Below are positions 18,157-26,468 of a stretch of DNA of 64,000 bases, in pieces. A program made the translations under genes and the position numbers. Every line of letters starts with the position of its first letter. The stretch's first letter is position 1. A model generated the notes under the pieces. That model searched no databases. It saw only the letters and a program-made list of their open reading frames with translations, and was not told the DNA's origin. This DNA is from DAOTXN01 sp034435435 (lineage in GTDB: Bacteria > Chloroflexota > Anaerolineae > S140-20), in contig DAOTXN010000135.1 of NCBI GenBank assembly GCA_034435435.1, positions 1-64,000 on the forward strand. Direction: 5' to 3'.

Positions 18157-18204
18157 GCCATAAGTGGGATGTGGCGGGGGGAGTATTGAGGAGCCAGGTT
18201 CGCT

Positions 18205-18894
18205 ATGGAGACAAGCCCTGTGATACTGGTCGTCCAAGGAGCTGGCCGGGATCGACTGACGAGTATGTTGGAAAGCCACGGTTTCGCGGTCCATCGAGCG
18301 CGCAACGGAAAGCAAGCCGTGGAAGTGGTCCAGGAAACCATTCCCATTTTAGCAATTATTGATCCCAGTAGCTTGCGGATAAACGGCGCACGCCTGAGTC
18401 GTATGCTCAAGCGTGCTGCGGCATCTGTGCCAATCATCTGGGTGCTGGACGAAGGAACGATCCCTTCTGAAGACGGCGTGGCCGATGTTTGCCTGGAACG
18501 CCCATTCACTTCGCGCAAGCTTTTAAACCGCATCCGAAAACTCCTGCCCCCTGTCGATCGCGGTATCCTGACGGCCGGTGACATTGTGTTCGATGTGGGC
18601 AAGCGCCAGGTTCGCAAAGGCGACCGGCAGCGCCGTTTGACGCCCAAACAGGCCAAATTGCTAGAGGCGCTCATGCGCAAGCCCGGCGAGGTGTTGAGCC
18701 GACGTTTTCTCATGAAGCACGTCTGGAATACCGACTATCTTGGCGATACGCGCACGCTTGATGTGCACGTGCGTTGGGTGCGCGAGGCGATAGAAGATGA
18801 ACCCGGCCGACCCCAGTACATTGTCACAGTGAGGGGAGTAGGATACCGGTTCAACGTATCCCAAGCCTCGACCCACTCAATGACAGACGCCTAA
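18205..18894 (+). CDS. OmpR-type response regulator with degenerate receiver domain
   Basis: 229 aa. Residues about 1-110 have the receiver fold, but the acidic pair that binds Mg2+ (normally DD after ILVV) reads QG in ILVVQGAG, and the switch Lys of KPF is Arg in ERPFT. The candidate acceptor Asp remains in IIDPSSL. Residues about 125-220 are an intact winged-helix DNA-binding domain (RRLTPKQAKLLEALMRKPGE, then DVHVRWVREAI, then VTVRGVGYRF). It may act without phosphorylation. No kinase adjoins it. Its stop shares the bases CTAA with the stop of the convergent gene. Confidence 0.85.
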   Translation: METSPVILVVQGAGRDRLTSMLESHGFAVHRARNGKQAVEVVQETIPILAIIDPSSLRINGARLSRMLKRAAASVPIIWVLDEGTIPSEDGVADVCLERPFTSRKLLNRIRKLLPPVDRGILTAGDIVFDVGKRQVRKGDRQRRLTPKQAKLLEALMRKPGEVLSRRFLMKHVWNTDYLGDTRTLDVHVRWVREAIEDEPGRPQYIVTVRGVGYRFNVSQASTHSMTDA

Positions 18895-19259
18895 AGGTCC
18901 TCAATCATCTCTTCCCCAATCACCGCGAACTGTCGCTGCGCGGGCAGCGGTAGAGACGGCGTTCCAGACCAAAAAGCTGGTTGACCGGCCGAAAGACCTG
19001 GTGGGGTCACGATGACCACGTGCGGCGACTGGGCAATCCTGGGGGTCGGTTTGCCTCTGTTATAGCTTTCGTTTTTTCTTTTCAAGAATGCGACGATCAA
19101 CAGCCCGGTGGGAATGCTGGCCAGGATACCGCACGCCGCGCCGACGATGACGGTCAACGCCGCTCGATCAAGACGCAAGCCGATAACCAACGCCAGCGTC
19201 ACCCCAAAAGCAACCCCGCTCCAATTCAAGTTGTGCCCTATACTGTGCTTTTCAACCAT
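18891..19259 (-). CDS. Small protein with two predicted membrane helices
   Basis: 122 aa. Two hydrophobic segments lie at about 14-30 (VAFGVTLALVIGLRL) and 35-60 (LTVIVGAACGILASIPTGLLIVAFL), followed by a basic stretch and a Pro-rich soluble tail ending in VIGEEMIEDL. I do not recognise a family. Its ATG sits inside the last codons of the FtsK-like gene (8-nt overlap), so the two proteins are likely made together and may act together. Confidence 0.6.
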   Translation of the reverse strand: MVEKHSIGHNLNWSGVAFGVTLALVIGLRLDRAALTVIVGAACGILASIPTGLLIVAFLKRKNESYNRGKPTPRIAQSPHVVIVTPPGLSAGQPAFWSGTPSLPLPAQRQFAVIGEEMIEDL

Positions 19260-20493
19260 CAACCGACCCTTTTTGAAGCTCTTGGGTTATCGCTCTGCTC
19301 TTGCTCAGTTGTTTTTGAACGCGAGCCGTCAAACGCTTGATAGGATCCAGCGCTGGGTGTGATCCATCGAAAGGCTCATATAGCGCCGACGGCGCGGGAT
19401 TTACTGTAACGCGACCGTTGGATGCTCCGCCGGTCCAGGGGGTGCGCGTGTTGGCGTTGGCCCGATTCATCCATTCCCTCAACTCACGCGGCGAGATAAA
19501 AGCGGCCTGAAAGCGCGTCATCTGCCCGCCCGTCACCGCGATGAAATCGCCTGGCCCTTGCAAACGTTCTGCGCCGGTCCCGGCATAACCTGCGGCGACT
19601 TTGGCGTCTTCTGGCGATGTGACCTTGCCTACCAACCGCACAGGAAAATTGGCCTTGGCCAGGCTGCCCACGACCGCTGTAGCCGGTTTCTGGGTGCAGG
19701 CTATGAGATGAAAACCAGCCTCACGCCCACGTTGAGCCAGGCGCGTGAGAGCGTGCTGCGTCTCTGGGCCGGTTGTCATCAGCAGATCGGCCAGCTCGTC
19801 AATCACAACGACCACCCGCACTTCACCAGGATGGCCGGCGCCAGCCGGCACACGTCCCTCGCGGTCTCGTTCCAACATCAACTGCACCAACCGCGCGAGT
19901 GTCTCTGTAATGCTCTCTGGCTCGCTGAGCACCGGACGGAGCAGGTGAGGCAGGCTGCCCAATGACCCAAAGGCCCGTCGCTTGGGGTCGATGAGCACAA
20001 AACCCAACTGGCTGGGGCGGTGGTTAAGGGCCAGCGATGTGATGATGGTTTGGGCCAGGGCGCTCTTGCCGCTGCCGGTGGTGCCAGCAATAAGGATATG
20101 GGCCACCTGGGGCGACGGCAGGCGCACCAACAAGGGGGCGCCGTCGGCTGCCAGACCCAGCACCGCGCTGCCAAAGGGGATGCCATTGGGATCGCGTTCG
20201 ATCAGGCGGCGTTGAAGCGGGAGCAAGCGCACGGGTTGGGGGTCGGCGCGGGGGACCTCGATAGCCACCATTCCCCGTTCGCGCGAGACGCGACAGGTCT
20301 CGGCCCCCAGAGCCAGCGCCAATTCCTCGGTCAAGCCCTTGATCTTGCTCAATTTAACGCCCAACCCTGGCAGAAGCTGATACTGCACCCAGCGCGGTGA
20401 AACCAGACCCCCTGTCACACGGGCCGACACCTGGTGTTTTTCCAGGACGGCTTCGATGCGATTGGCTTGAGATTCCAAAACTTGACGTTTCAT
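19252..20493 (-). CDS. FtsK/SpoIIIE-type DNA translocase ATPase (soluble short form)
   Basis: 413 aa from ATG 20493. The FtsK alpha-like region (residues about 10-110) precedes the motor: PHILIAGTTGSGKSALAQ-like Walker A (text GTTGSGKS), FVLIDPKRRAFG, Walker B VVVIDELADLL and CTQKPATAVVG. There are no membrane segments and no clear gamma winged helix, and it is much shorter than chromosomal FtsK (over 700 aa). It may be a mobile-element translocase or a specialised DNA pump. It lies 165 bp downstream of lexA on the same strand and overlaps a small membrane protein gene. Confidence 0.85.
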   Translation of the reverse strand: MKRQVLESQANRIEAVLEKHQVSARVTGGLVSPRWVQYQLLPGLGVKLSKIKGLTEELALALGAETCRVSRERGMVAIEVPRADPQPVRLLPLQRRLIERDPNGIPFGSAVLGLAADGAPLLVRLPSPQVAHILIAGTTGSGKSALAQTIITSLALNHRPSQLGFVLIDPKRRAFGSLGSLPHLLRPVLSEPESITETLARLVQLMLERDREGRVPAGAGHPGEVRVVVVIDELADLLMTTGPETQHALTRLAQRGREAGFHLIACTQKPATAVVGSLAKANFPVRLVGKVTSPEDAKVAAGYAGTGAERLQGPGDFIAVTGGQMTRFQAAFISPRELREWMNRANANTRTPWTGGASNGRVTVNPAPSALYEPFDGSHPALDPIKRLTARVQKQLSKSRAITQELQKGSVDG

Positions 20494-20658
20494 GACTCGA
20501 TTGCCTCCGGTTCGTCCGGTCCATCTGGGTTGACAAATAGCCGCCACCGCTCAGATGAGAGGTGATCTTGGCCGTCTTCCGATCCCTGGGCCGCCTCAGA
20601 TGGATGATCAAGGCGGATCAAATGCTCCCGTTTCGACGGCATTGTTGGCCCAAAAGCT

Positions 20659-21291
20659 TCAATTGACGCTCAAATTGGCTCTATCGAGTTGGCGCACAAT
20701 AGCCACCACGCGCCCCTGGACTTCAACCTGGGAGGGATGAACGAAAACGGGTTTCAGGGTGGGGTTGGCCGGTTGTAAGCGCACGTGGCCGTTCTCCCGA
20801 AAAAAGTGTTTGAGCGTGGTTTCGTCGCGGTCCAGCAAACGCACGGCGACCATATCCCCGTTACGCGCTTCGTTTTGATGCTTGAGCACGATGATGTCCC
20901 CGTCGTTAACCAGCGCGTCGATCATCGAATCGCCTTTAACGCGCAGCGCAAACAGACCCTCCTGCTGGCGCACGATGTCGCCGGTCAGCGTGAGCGCCTC
21001 GTAGATGGGGTCGCCAAACCCAATCGGTTGGCCGGCGGCAATCGTCCCCAAAAGCGGCACGCTGAACACACGCGCATCGCCGCGCGGCAGGCGCAGCCCA
21101 CGCCGCACGCCGGGCGTCCGTTCAACCTGGCCGGCTTGCTCAAGAGCATTCAACTCCCGATGGACCATCGAGGTGCTCTTCAAGCTCAGCCCGGCGCGGA
21201 TTTCAGCGCACGTAGGGGGATAGCCGTAACTGCCGATAAAGCGAGCGATGAATTGGAGCATCTTTTCCTGACGTGTCGTGAGGCTGCTCAT
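20659..21291 (-). CDS. lexA: SOS repressor LexA
   Basis: 210 aa. The N-terminal winged helix (TTRQEKMLQFIARFI, then PPTCAEIRAGLSLKSTSMVHRE) and the C-terminal S24 autoprotease (cleavage site AAGQPI, Ser in GDSMIDALVNDGD, Lys in GDMVAVRL) are complete. ATG 21291 follows GGAGGAAAGAG. LexA represses DNA-damage genes until RecA triggers self-cleavage. Two LexA-type boxes lie in its own promoter, so it is autoregulated. LALMAGQ-type variants differ here (TIAAGQPIG) but keep the scissile Ala-Gly. Confidence 0.95.
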   Translation of the reverse strand: MSSLTTRQEKMLQFIARFIGSYGYPPTCAEIRAGLSLKSTSMVHRELNALEQAGQVERTPGVRRGLRLPRGDARVFSVPLLGTIAAGQPIGFGDPIYEALTLTGDIVRQQEGLFALRVKGDSMIDALVNDGDIIVLKHQNEARNGDMVAVRLLDRDETTLKHFFRENGHVRLQPANPTLKPVFVHPSQVEVQGRVVAIVRQLDRANLSVN

Positions 21292-21311
21292 CTCTTTCCT
21301 CCTGTTGAATA

Positions 21312-21360
21312 GAACAAACATTCTATAGCTATATTATAGAACAAATGTTTGATTTGTCAA
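21312..21360 (-). promoter_or_regulatory. lexA promoter with two LexA boxes
   Basis: On the minus strand TTGACA (21355-21360) and TATAAT (21333-21338) are separated by 16 bp. GAAC-N4-GTTT occupies 21339-21350, exactly in the spacer, and GAAC-N4-ATTC occupies 21312-21323 just downstream. Both match the Gram-positive-type LexA box GAAC-N4-GTTC. Confidence 0.8.
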
Positions 21361-21429
21361 GAGGTAGAAAAAGACTGCCTCAGGCTCTCACATCGGGCAA
21401 ATTCGGTTGCTCGGATTTATAGATTCTTC

Positions 21430-21458
21430 TTGACGTCCCCGGCGGCTTCTGGTATGCT
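21430..21458 (+). promoter_or_regulatory. Promoter of the SRPBCC-PDZ-DinB gene
   Basis: TTGACG at 21430-21435 and TATGCT at 21453-21458 with a 17-bp spacer, about 55 bp before the ATG at 21512. Confidence 0.55.
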
Positions 21459-21511
21459 AAAGCGCCTGGACGTAACGATAACACTTGTCTGAAAATGCAA
21501 AGGAGTACAAG

Positions 21512-22711
21512 ATGACTGAACAGCGCCAAGTGGAATTTGTGCGTGACATCAACGCCACGCCAGAAGCCGTTTATCGGGCGTTGACCCATCCCCTGGAGCT
21601 GCCGTATTGGTTTTGTCATTACGCCTGGACCGAACCCAAGCCCGGCGGCGAGTTTTTGGTGCGTTGGCGCAATGGCTGGTGGGCGCGTGGGCTGTACGAG
21701 AGCGTCGAAAAGCCGCGTCGCGTCGCATTCACCTGGCAAGGCAAAGACGAACCCGGTGAGACCACCGCTGTCTTTGAGGTCGAACCGCTGGATCAGGGCG
21801 CGCGCGTCAAGGTGACGCACGGCGGATACGGCGACGAGGCCGTGTGGGACAAGGCAGTGTACGAGGCGGAAAAGAGCTGGCCAATGGCCCTGGAGAATCT
21901 TGAATCGGTGTTGACCACGGGCATCGACCTGCGCGAGGCCAATCGCCCGATGTTGGGCATTGTGCCTGAGGAGCTGACCGTCGAGCGAGCCGCCAAGGAG
22001 GATATTGCGACCGAAAGCGGTATTTATTTGAACAGCGTACTGGAAAACGACGGCGCCGCGGCTGCCGGATTGCAAAAGGGCGACGTGATCACCAGCCTGG
22101 GTGGGATGGCTGTGACCGATTTTGACTCGCTCACGACCACCCTTGCGTCCTATCGCGCCGGCGACCGGGTACAGGTGGGTTATGTGCGCGGGCGTCAGCG
22201 CGGCAATGTCATGCTGGAGCTCAAGGCCCGCGCCATGCCGGAATTCCCATCCGATCCGCAGCAAATGGCCGAGCAGGTGCGACAGGAACAAAAGCCGCTC
22301 TTTTCCGAGTATCGCGAGTTGTTGGCCGGCGTATCGGAGGAGCTGGCGGCCCGGAAGCCCGCGCCCGACGAGTGGTCGGCCAAAGAGACGCTGGCGCACC
22401 TGGTTGTAGGTGAGCGTTTTACCCAGCGTTTCCTTGTTGACGTCATCGCCGGCGCGACGCAAGGGCAATTCGGCGACGTCAATGCCGTGACTGAAGTGAA
22501 CGCGATGGTATTTTCGCTGGCGCCCACCGTGGACGCACTGTTGGCGCTGTGGGAACAGGAATGCGAGAGCACACTGACCCTGTTTGGCGCGTTACGCCCC
22601 GAAGTGGTAGCCATGAAGGCCCGCTATCGTCAGATGGCGACGGCCTTGAGCTTTTGGGGCTTTCATACCCGCGACCACCTGAGCCAGATCAGGGCCGCGC
22701 TCAAGGCCTAA
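21512..22711 (+). CDS. SRPBCC (AHSA1-like) - PDZ - DinB-like fusion protein
   Basis: 399 aa from the ATG after AAGGAG. Residues about 1-130 are an AHSA1-type START/SRPBCC domain (VEFVRDINATPEAVYRALTH, then GGEFLVRW, then VTHGGYG). Residues about 145-240 form a PDZ domain (SGIYLNSVLENDGAAAAGLQ, then GDVITSLGG, then YRAGDRVQVGYVRG). Residues about 265-399 resemble DinB/DUF664 four-helix proteins (LLAGVSEELAARKP, then WSAKETLAHLVVGE, then FWGFHTRDHLSQIR) with His residues at typical metal positions. The combination of a small-molecule pocket, a peptide-binding domain and a DinB fold is unusual. Function unknown. Confidence 0.75.
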   Translation: MTEQRQVEFVRDINATPEAVYRALTHPLELPYWFCHYAWTEPKPGGEFLVRWRNGWWARGLYESVEKPRRVAFTWQGKDEPGETTAVFEVEPLDQGARVKVTHGGYGDEAVWDKAVYEAEKSWPMALENLESVLTTGIDLREANRPMLGIVPEELTVERAAKEDIATESGIYLNSVLENDGAAAAGLQKGDVITSLGGMAVTDFDSLTTTLASYRAGDRVQVGYVRGRQRGNVMLELKARAMPEFPSDPQQMAEQVRQEQKPLFSEYRELLAGVSEELAARKPAPDEWSAKETLAHLVVGERFTQRFLVDVIAGATQGQFGDVNAVTEVNAMVFSLAPTVDALLALWEQECESTLTLFGALRPEVVAMKARYRQMATALSFWGFHTRDHLSQIRAALKA

Positions 22712-22731
22712 GAGTTCACCGTCAAGACACC

Positions 22732-22775
22732 AGGACGCCAAGGTGCAAGGAAATTCTCTGTGTTCTTGGCGTCTT
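22732..22775. terminator. Bidirectional hairpin between convergent genes
   Basis: AGGACGCCAAG (22732-22742) pairs with CTTGGCGTCTT (22765-22775) in the 74-bp gap between two convergent genes; AAAAAA follows at about 22779. It could end transcripts from both sides. Confidence 0.5.
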
Positions 22776-22785
22776 GGCAAAAAAC

Positions 22786-23412
22786 CTACGCCACAGGCAC
22801 GAACTGGCGCAGCGCCTCGGGCGAGATGGCGCCCTCGCGCAAAATACGCGGTGGGTCGCAGGTGCAGTCCACAATCGTGGAGGGAACGCCGCCGGGGCAC
22901 GGCCCGCCGTCTACCACGGCGGCGATGCGTCCGGCCAGTTGCGCCAACACTTCGTCGGCGGTGCGGGGACTGGGTTGGCCGGAACGGTTGGCGCTGGTGA
23001 CGGCCAGAGGTGTACCCACGGCGGCGATGATCTGGCGGGTCAACGGAAAATCGGGCAGGCGCACGGCCACGCTGTCTGTGGGACTGATCTCGTGCGGCAC
23101 CGCCTCCCCTTTGGGCAAAATAAGGGTCAGACCGCCGGGCCAAAAGTGGGCGATGATCTGCCGCGCCAGGTCAATGATCTCGCCCGCGACTGCCGGCAGG
23201 TCGTCGGCGTCTGCCAAAAGGATGGGGATGGCCTTCTCCGGCGGACGGCCCTTGGCCACGTACAGCCGGGCCACGGCGCCGGGTTGCGTGGCTACGGCGG
23301 CGACGCCGTAAACGGTATCGGTGGGAAAAGCCACCAGCTCGCCCGCCTTGAGCAGCTTGGCGGCGCGGGCGATGCTCGATTTTTGTCTGGCGTCTAATCG
23401 TTCGGTTCTCAT
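22786..23412 (-). CDS. L-threonylcarbamoyladenylate synthase (Sua5/YciO/YrdC family)
   Basis: 208 aa. It forms threonylcarbamoyl-AMP for the t6A37 modification of ANN-decoding tRNAs. The KxR/SxN-type site is present: LVAFPTDTVYGVAA near residue 27, YVAKGRPPEKAIPILLAD, and SANRSGQPSP. The length fits the single-domain YrdC/TsaC group. It overlaps the HAD gene by 4 nt and ends the prfA-prmC operon, a common arrangement that links tRNA modification with release-factor genes. Confidence 0.92.
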   Translation of the reverse strand: MRTERLDARQKSSIARAAKLLKAGELVAFPTDTVYGVAAVATQPGAVARLYVAKGRPPEKAIPILLADADDLPAVAGEIIDLARQIIAHFWPGGLTLILPKGEAVPHEISPTDSVAVRLPDFPLTRQIIAAVGTPLAVTSANRSGQPSPRTADEVLAQLAGRIAAVVDGGPCPGGVPSTIVDCTCDPPRILREGAISPEALRQFVPVA

Positions 23413-24254
23413 TCGCCAAATCCTGTTTGCGCCTCGATCAAAAAGCGTTCAATGGCTACGGCGGCGCCGTCGGCCTCTAGCGGCGGCGCAATCCAATCGG
23501 CGACGGCGCGGGCGGCCTGGCTGCCGCTGCCCATCGCCACACCCAAGCCGGCCCACTGGATCATCGCCACGTCGTTGCCCTGGTCGCCCATGGCCATCAC
23601 TTGCGCCTGGGACACCCCCAAATATTCGGCCAGCCAGCACAGGGCGTGGCCCTTGTTCACGTTTTGCGGATTGCCCTCGACGAACAGCTTGTGCGAGCGG
23701 ACCACGGTCATTTGCCGACCAAAGAGCGCACTCAATTCGACCTGGATACGATCCGACTCGGCCTCGCCGGCCACGGTGATAAATTTGGCCGGGGCCTTGC
23801 CGTCGTTGCGCACGGTCTCGGCCAGGTCTTGCACCACGTGGATGTCCCGACCCAGCATTTCATAATAAAAATCGCGCGAGCGGGCAAAATCCTCCACGAA
23901 AATGTCATCGCCCAGATAGGCCACCACACTCCAGCGGCGGGCGCGGGCGGTTTCGATGACCTGTAGCATCAGGTCCGGCTCCATCGTGGCCCGGTAAAGT
24001 TCTTGCCCGGTCTGGGGGTGTTTGATGAGGCCGCCCTGGTAGCATATCAGCGGGGCGGTGATGTTGAGGTCGCGCGCAAAGGGCAGCGTGGATGGAAAGC
24101 CGCGCCCCGTCGCCAAGGTCACGTGGACGCCGCGCGCCTGGGCCAGCGCCAGCGCCCGGCGCACGCGGGGCGAAATGCTGAGCGTATCATCCATCAGCGT
24201 GCCATCCAGGTCGCAGGCCAACAGGCGATACGCCGGGGTGCTATCCAGGCGCAT
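23409..24254 (-). CDS. HAD-superfamily Cof-type phosphatase
   Basis: 281 aa from the ATG that follows GGGAGGT. Cof/class IIB haloacid-dehalogenase phosphatase: motif I LLACDLDGTLMDD near residue 12 with the nucleophilic Asp, motif II VTLATGRGF, Lys in the NKGHAL segment, and motif III VMAMGDQGNDVAMI. These enzymes dephosphorylate sugar phosphates or cofactors such as FMN. It overlaps prmC by 14 nt and sua5 by 4 nt, so it is cotranscribed with translation genes by position rather than known function. Confidence 0.88.
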   Translation of the reverse strand: MRLDSTPAYRLLACDLDGTLMDDTLSISPRVRRALALAQARGVHVTLATGRGFPSTLPFARDLNITAPLICYQGGLIKHPQTGQELYRATMEPDLMLQVIETARARRWSVVAYLGDDIFVEDFARSRDFYYEMLGRDIHVVQDLAETVRNDGKAPAKFITVAGEAESDRIQVELSALFGRQMTVVRSHKLFVEGNPQNVNKGHALCWLAEYLGVSQAQVMAMGDQGNDVAMIQWAGLGVAMGSGSQAARAVADWIAPPLEADGAAVAIERFLIEAQTGFGE

Positions 24255-25131
24255 GGCGACCTCCCTCGGCTCGGGTTCGGACGCACAACACGCGGTCTCG
24301 ACCTGCCAGGTCTGGGTGCAGCGCAAGGTCGGCGGCAGGATAGCGCGCGCGGGCCAACTCTAACGCAGCCAGGCCCTGGCTCGCGCCGATTTCGACCAAC
24401 ACCGCCCCTCCCGGATTCAGATAAGCCGCGGCCTGTCCTAATAAGCGCCGCGCCACGTCCAGCCCATCGCTGCCGCCATCCAGGGCCAGGCGCGGCTCGT
24501 GCTCGCGCACCTCGCGGGGCAGGGCGGGCCACTCGGCGGCGGCCACGTAGGGCGGATTGGAGACGATCAGGTCCACCGGCTCGGGCAGCGCCGCGCACAG
24601 GTCCGAGTGCAGAAACGTGATGCGTTCGGCTGCCTGGCAACGCCGGGCGTTGGCGCGGGCCACGTCTAGCGCGACCGGCGACAGGTCCAGCGCGTACACG
24701 TGGGCCTGGGGGGCGTGGACTGCCAGGGCGACGGCGATGCACCCGGAGCCGGTTCCCACGTCGGCGAGAGTGAGTGAAGAGTGAGCACAAACGAGCGAGA
24801 GGGCCAATGCGACTAGCGTCTCGGTTTCGGGGCGGGGGATGAGCACGCGCGGGTCAATGGCGAAATCGAGGCCGAAGAACTCGGCCCGTCCGGTGAGGTA
24901 GGGTAAAGGGACGCCGTCGCCGCGCCGGTCCAGCAGTCCGAGGAAAGCAGATAGCTCGTCTTGAGATGGTCTATGCTCGGGATGGGTGTGCAGGGCCGTG
25001 CGCGAGCGACCCAGCGCGTGGGCCAGCAAAAGCTCGGCCTCCAGGCGCGGCGCATCGCTGCACGCCTGCAAGCGGGCCGCACCCTGGCTCAAAATCGTCG
25101 CGACGGTGTGTTTTTCCACTGCCCAACCCAT
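24241..25131 (-). CDS. prmC: Release factor glutamine methyltransferase PrmC
   Basis: 296 aa. It methylates the Gln of the GGQ motif of release factors. The N-terminal helical domain is followed by the SAM site ADVGTGSGCIAVALA, the acidic loop YALDLSPVALDVA and the catalytic NPPY (VSNPPYVAAAEW). PYLTGRAEFFGLDFAIDPRVL and IPRPETE are PrmC signatures. The segment just before motif I (VCAHSSLTL, about 24767-24787) contains two heptamer-repeat units in frame. It lies 27 nt after prfA, its substrate gene. Confidence 0.93.
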   Translation of the reverse strand: MGWAVEKHTVATILSQGAARLQACSDAPRLEAELLLAHALGRSRTALHTHPEHRPSQDELSAFLGLLDRRGDGVPLPYLTGRAEFFGLDFAIDPRVLIPRPETETLVALALSLVCAHSSLTLADVGTGSGCIAVALAVHAPQAHVYALDLSPVALDVARANARRCQAAERITFLHSDLCAALPEPVDLIVSNPPYVAAAEWPALPREVREHEPRLALDGGSDGLDVARRLLGQAAAYLNPGGAVLVEIGASQGLAALELARARYPAADLALHPDLAGRDRVLCVRTRAEGGRHAPG

Positions 25132-25158
25132 TCACTGCCCGACCGGCCAGCCAAACTC

Positions 25159-26232
25159 TTACTCTGCTCCTACCGCTTGCAATCTGGCCGCCTGGTCCTG
25201 CGTCGCCAGCGTGTCAATAAACTCGTCCAGGTCGCCCTCTAGTATCCACGGCAAGCGGTACAACGTGAGGCCAATGCGATGGTCGGTAACCCGGTTTTGC
25301 GGAAAGTTGTACGTGCGGATTTTTTCGCTGCGCTCGCCGCTGCCCACCTGGGCGCGCCGGGCGGCGTCCACCTGATCGTCCTGTTTTTGCTGTTCCATTT
25401 CGTACAGCCTGGCCCGCAGAACGTTCATCGCTCGCAGGCGGTTCTGGGTTTGTGAGCGCTCGCTCTCACACGTGACGACCATGCCCGTTGGTTTGTGGAC
25501 GATGCGAATGGCCGTGGCGTTCTTTTGCATGTGCTGGCCGCCCGGTCCCGACGAGCCATAAGCCGTGATGTCCAGATCGTTGGGGTCAATGTGAATTTCC
25601 ACGTCTTCCACTTCGGGCAGTACGGCCACGGTGGCTGTGCTGGTGTGGATGCGCCCCTGGCTTTCGGTGATCGGCACGCGCTGTACGCGGTGCACGCCGC
25701 TCTCGTACTTGAGCCGCGAATAAGCGCCCTTGCCGTCCACTTCAAAAATGACTTCTTTGTAGCCGCCGACGCCGGTGGTGTGAGAGCTGAGCAGGTCGGT
25801 CTTCCAATGGCGTCCTTCGGCGTAGCGGGTGTACATCCGGTACAGGTCGGCCGCGAACAGTCCCGCCTCGTCGCCCCCGGCCCCGGCCCGAATCTCCACG
25901 ATCACGCTGCGCTCATCGCGCGGGTCCTTGGGCAGCAAAAGCTGCTTGAGCCGCTCTCTCAGCTCCTCCAATCTGGCTTCCAGACGCTCGATTTCCTCCC
26001 AGGCCAGCCCGCGCAATTCCTCGTCTTGTTCCTCTGTAAGCAAAAGACGCGCGCCCTCAAGTTCTTCCTCGACCTGTTTGTAAGCCCGAAAAGCCCCGAC
26101 AATGTCGTCCAGCTCCGAGCGCTCCTGGGCGTATTGGGCTACCTTTTCGTAATCCTGCGCCACATGCGGGTCGGCCATCAGCCGCTCTAACTCGTCGTAA
26201 CGCCGTTCGATGCCCGCCAGTTTGTCAAACAT
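25159..26232 (-). CDS. prfA: Peptide chain release factor 1
   Basis: 357 aa, normal RF1 length. It recognises UAA and UAG and triggers peptide release. The codon-recognition motif PxT is PIT in RVPITESQGRIHTS (RF2 would have SPF), and the catalytic GGQ is in SSGPGGQHMQKNATAIR. The coiled N-terminal domain 1 is intact. The promoter and a terminator-like hairpin precede the gene on the minus strand. Confidence 0.96.
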   Translation of the reverse strand: MFDKLAGIERRYDELERLMADPHVAQDYEKVAQYAQERSELDDIVGAFRAYKQVEEELEGARLLLTEEQDEELRGLAWEEIERLEARLEELRERLKQLLLPKDPRDERSVIVEIRAGAGGDEAGLFAADLYRMYTRYAEGRHWKTDLLSSHTTGVGGYKEVIFEVDGKGAYSRLKYESGVHRVQRVPITESQGRIHTSTATVAVLPEVEDVEIHIDPNDLDITAYGSSGPGGQHMQKNATAIRIVHKPTGMVVTCESERSQTQNRLRAMNVLRARLYEMEQQKQDDQVDAARRAQVGSGERSEKIRTYNFPQNRVTDHRIGLTLYRLPWILEGDLDEFIDTLATQDQAARLQAVGAE

Positions 26233-26262
26233 ATACGTTTACTCTCCACCATGGGCCGCACA

Positions 26263-26291
26263 CAAAAGGCCAGGCGAATGCGACCTGGCCT
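26263..26291 (-). terminator. Terminator-like hairpin in the prfA leader
   Basis: On the minus strand AGGCCAGG and CCTGGCCT (26284-26291 and 26267-26274) form an 8-bp stem with a 9-nt loop, followed by TTTTGTG. It lies between the promoter and the prfA start, so it may act as an attenuator. The bases just upstream (GGGCCAGGCC) could form an alternative pairing. Confidence 0.5.
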
Positions 26292-26313
26292 GGCCCAGCA
26301 AAGTCTGACCTGT

Positions 26314-26341
26314 ATTATAGCAGACGGTTCGAGTGCGTCAA
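26314..26341 (-). promoter_or_regulatory. Promoter of the prfA-prmC operon
   Basis: TTGACG (26336-26341) and TATAAT (26314-26319) read on the minus strand, 16-bp spacer, about 75-85 bp before the prfA start. Confidence 0.65.
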
Positions 26342-26468
26342 GGGGCGCCCCGCCCTGCAATAACGGCGCGAAAAGATGAGTCTCGGCCAACGCTTGGCCG
26401 GGGCTTTTGCGTTGTGGGGCGCTTGTGCTATACTGGCGCAGTAGAAAAAATCTTCGGAGCCGGATGAC

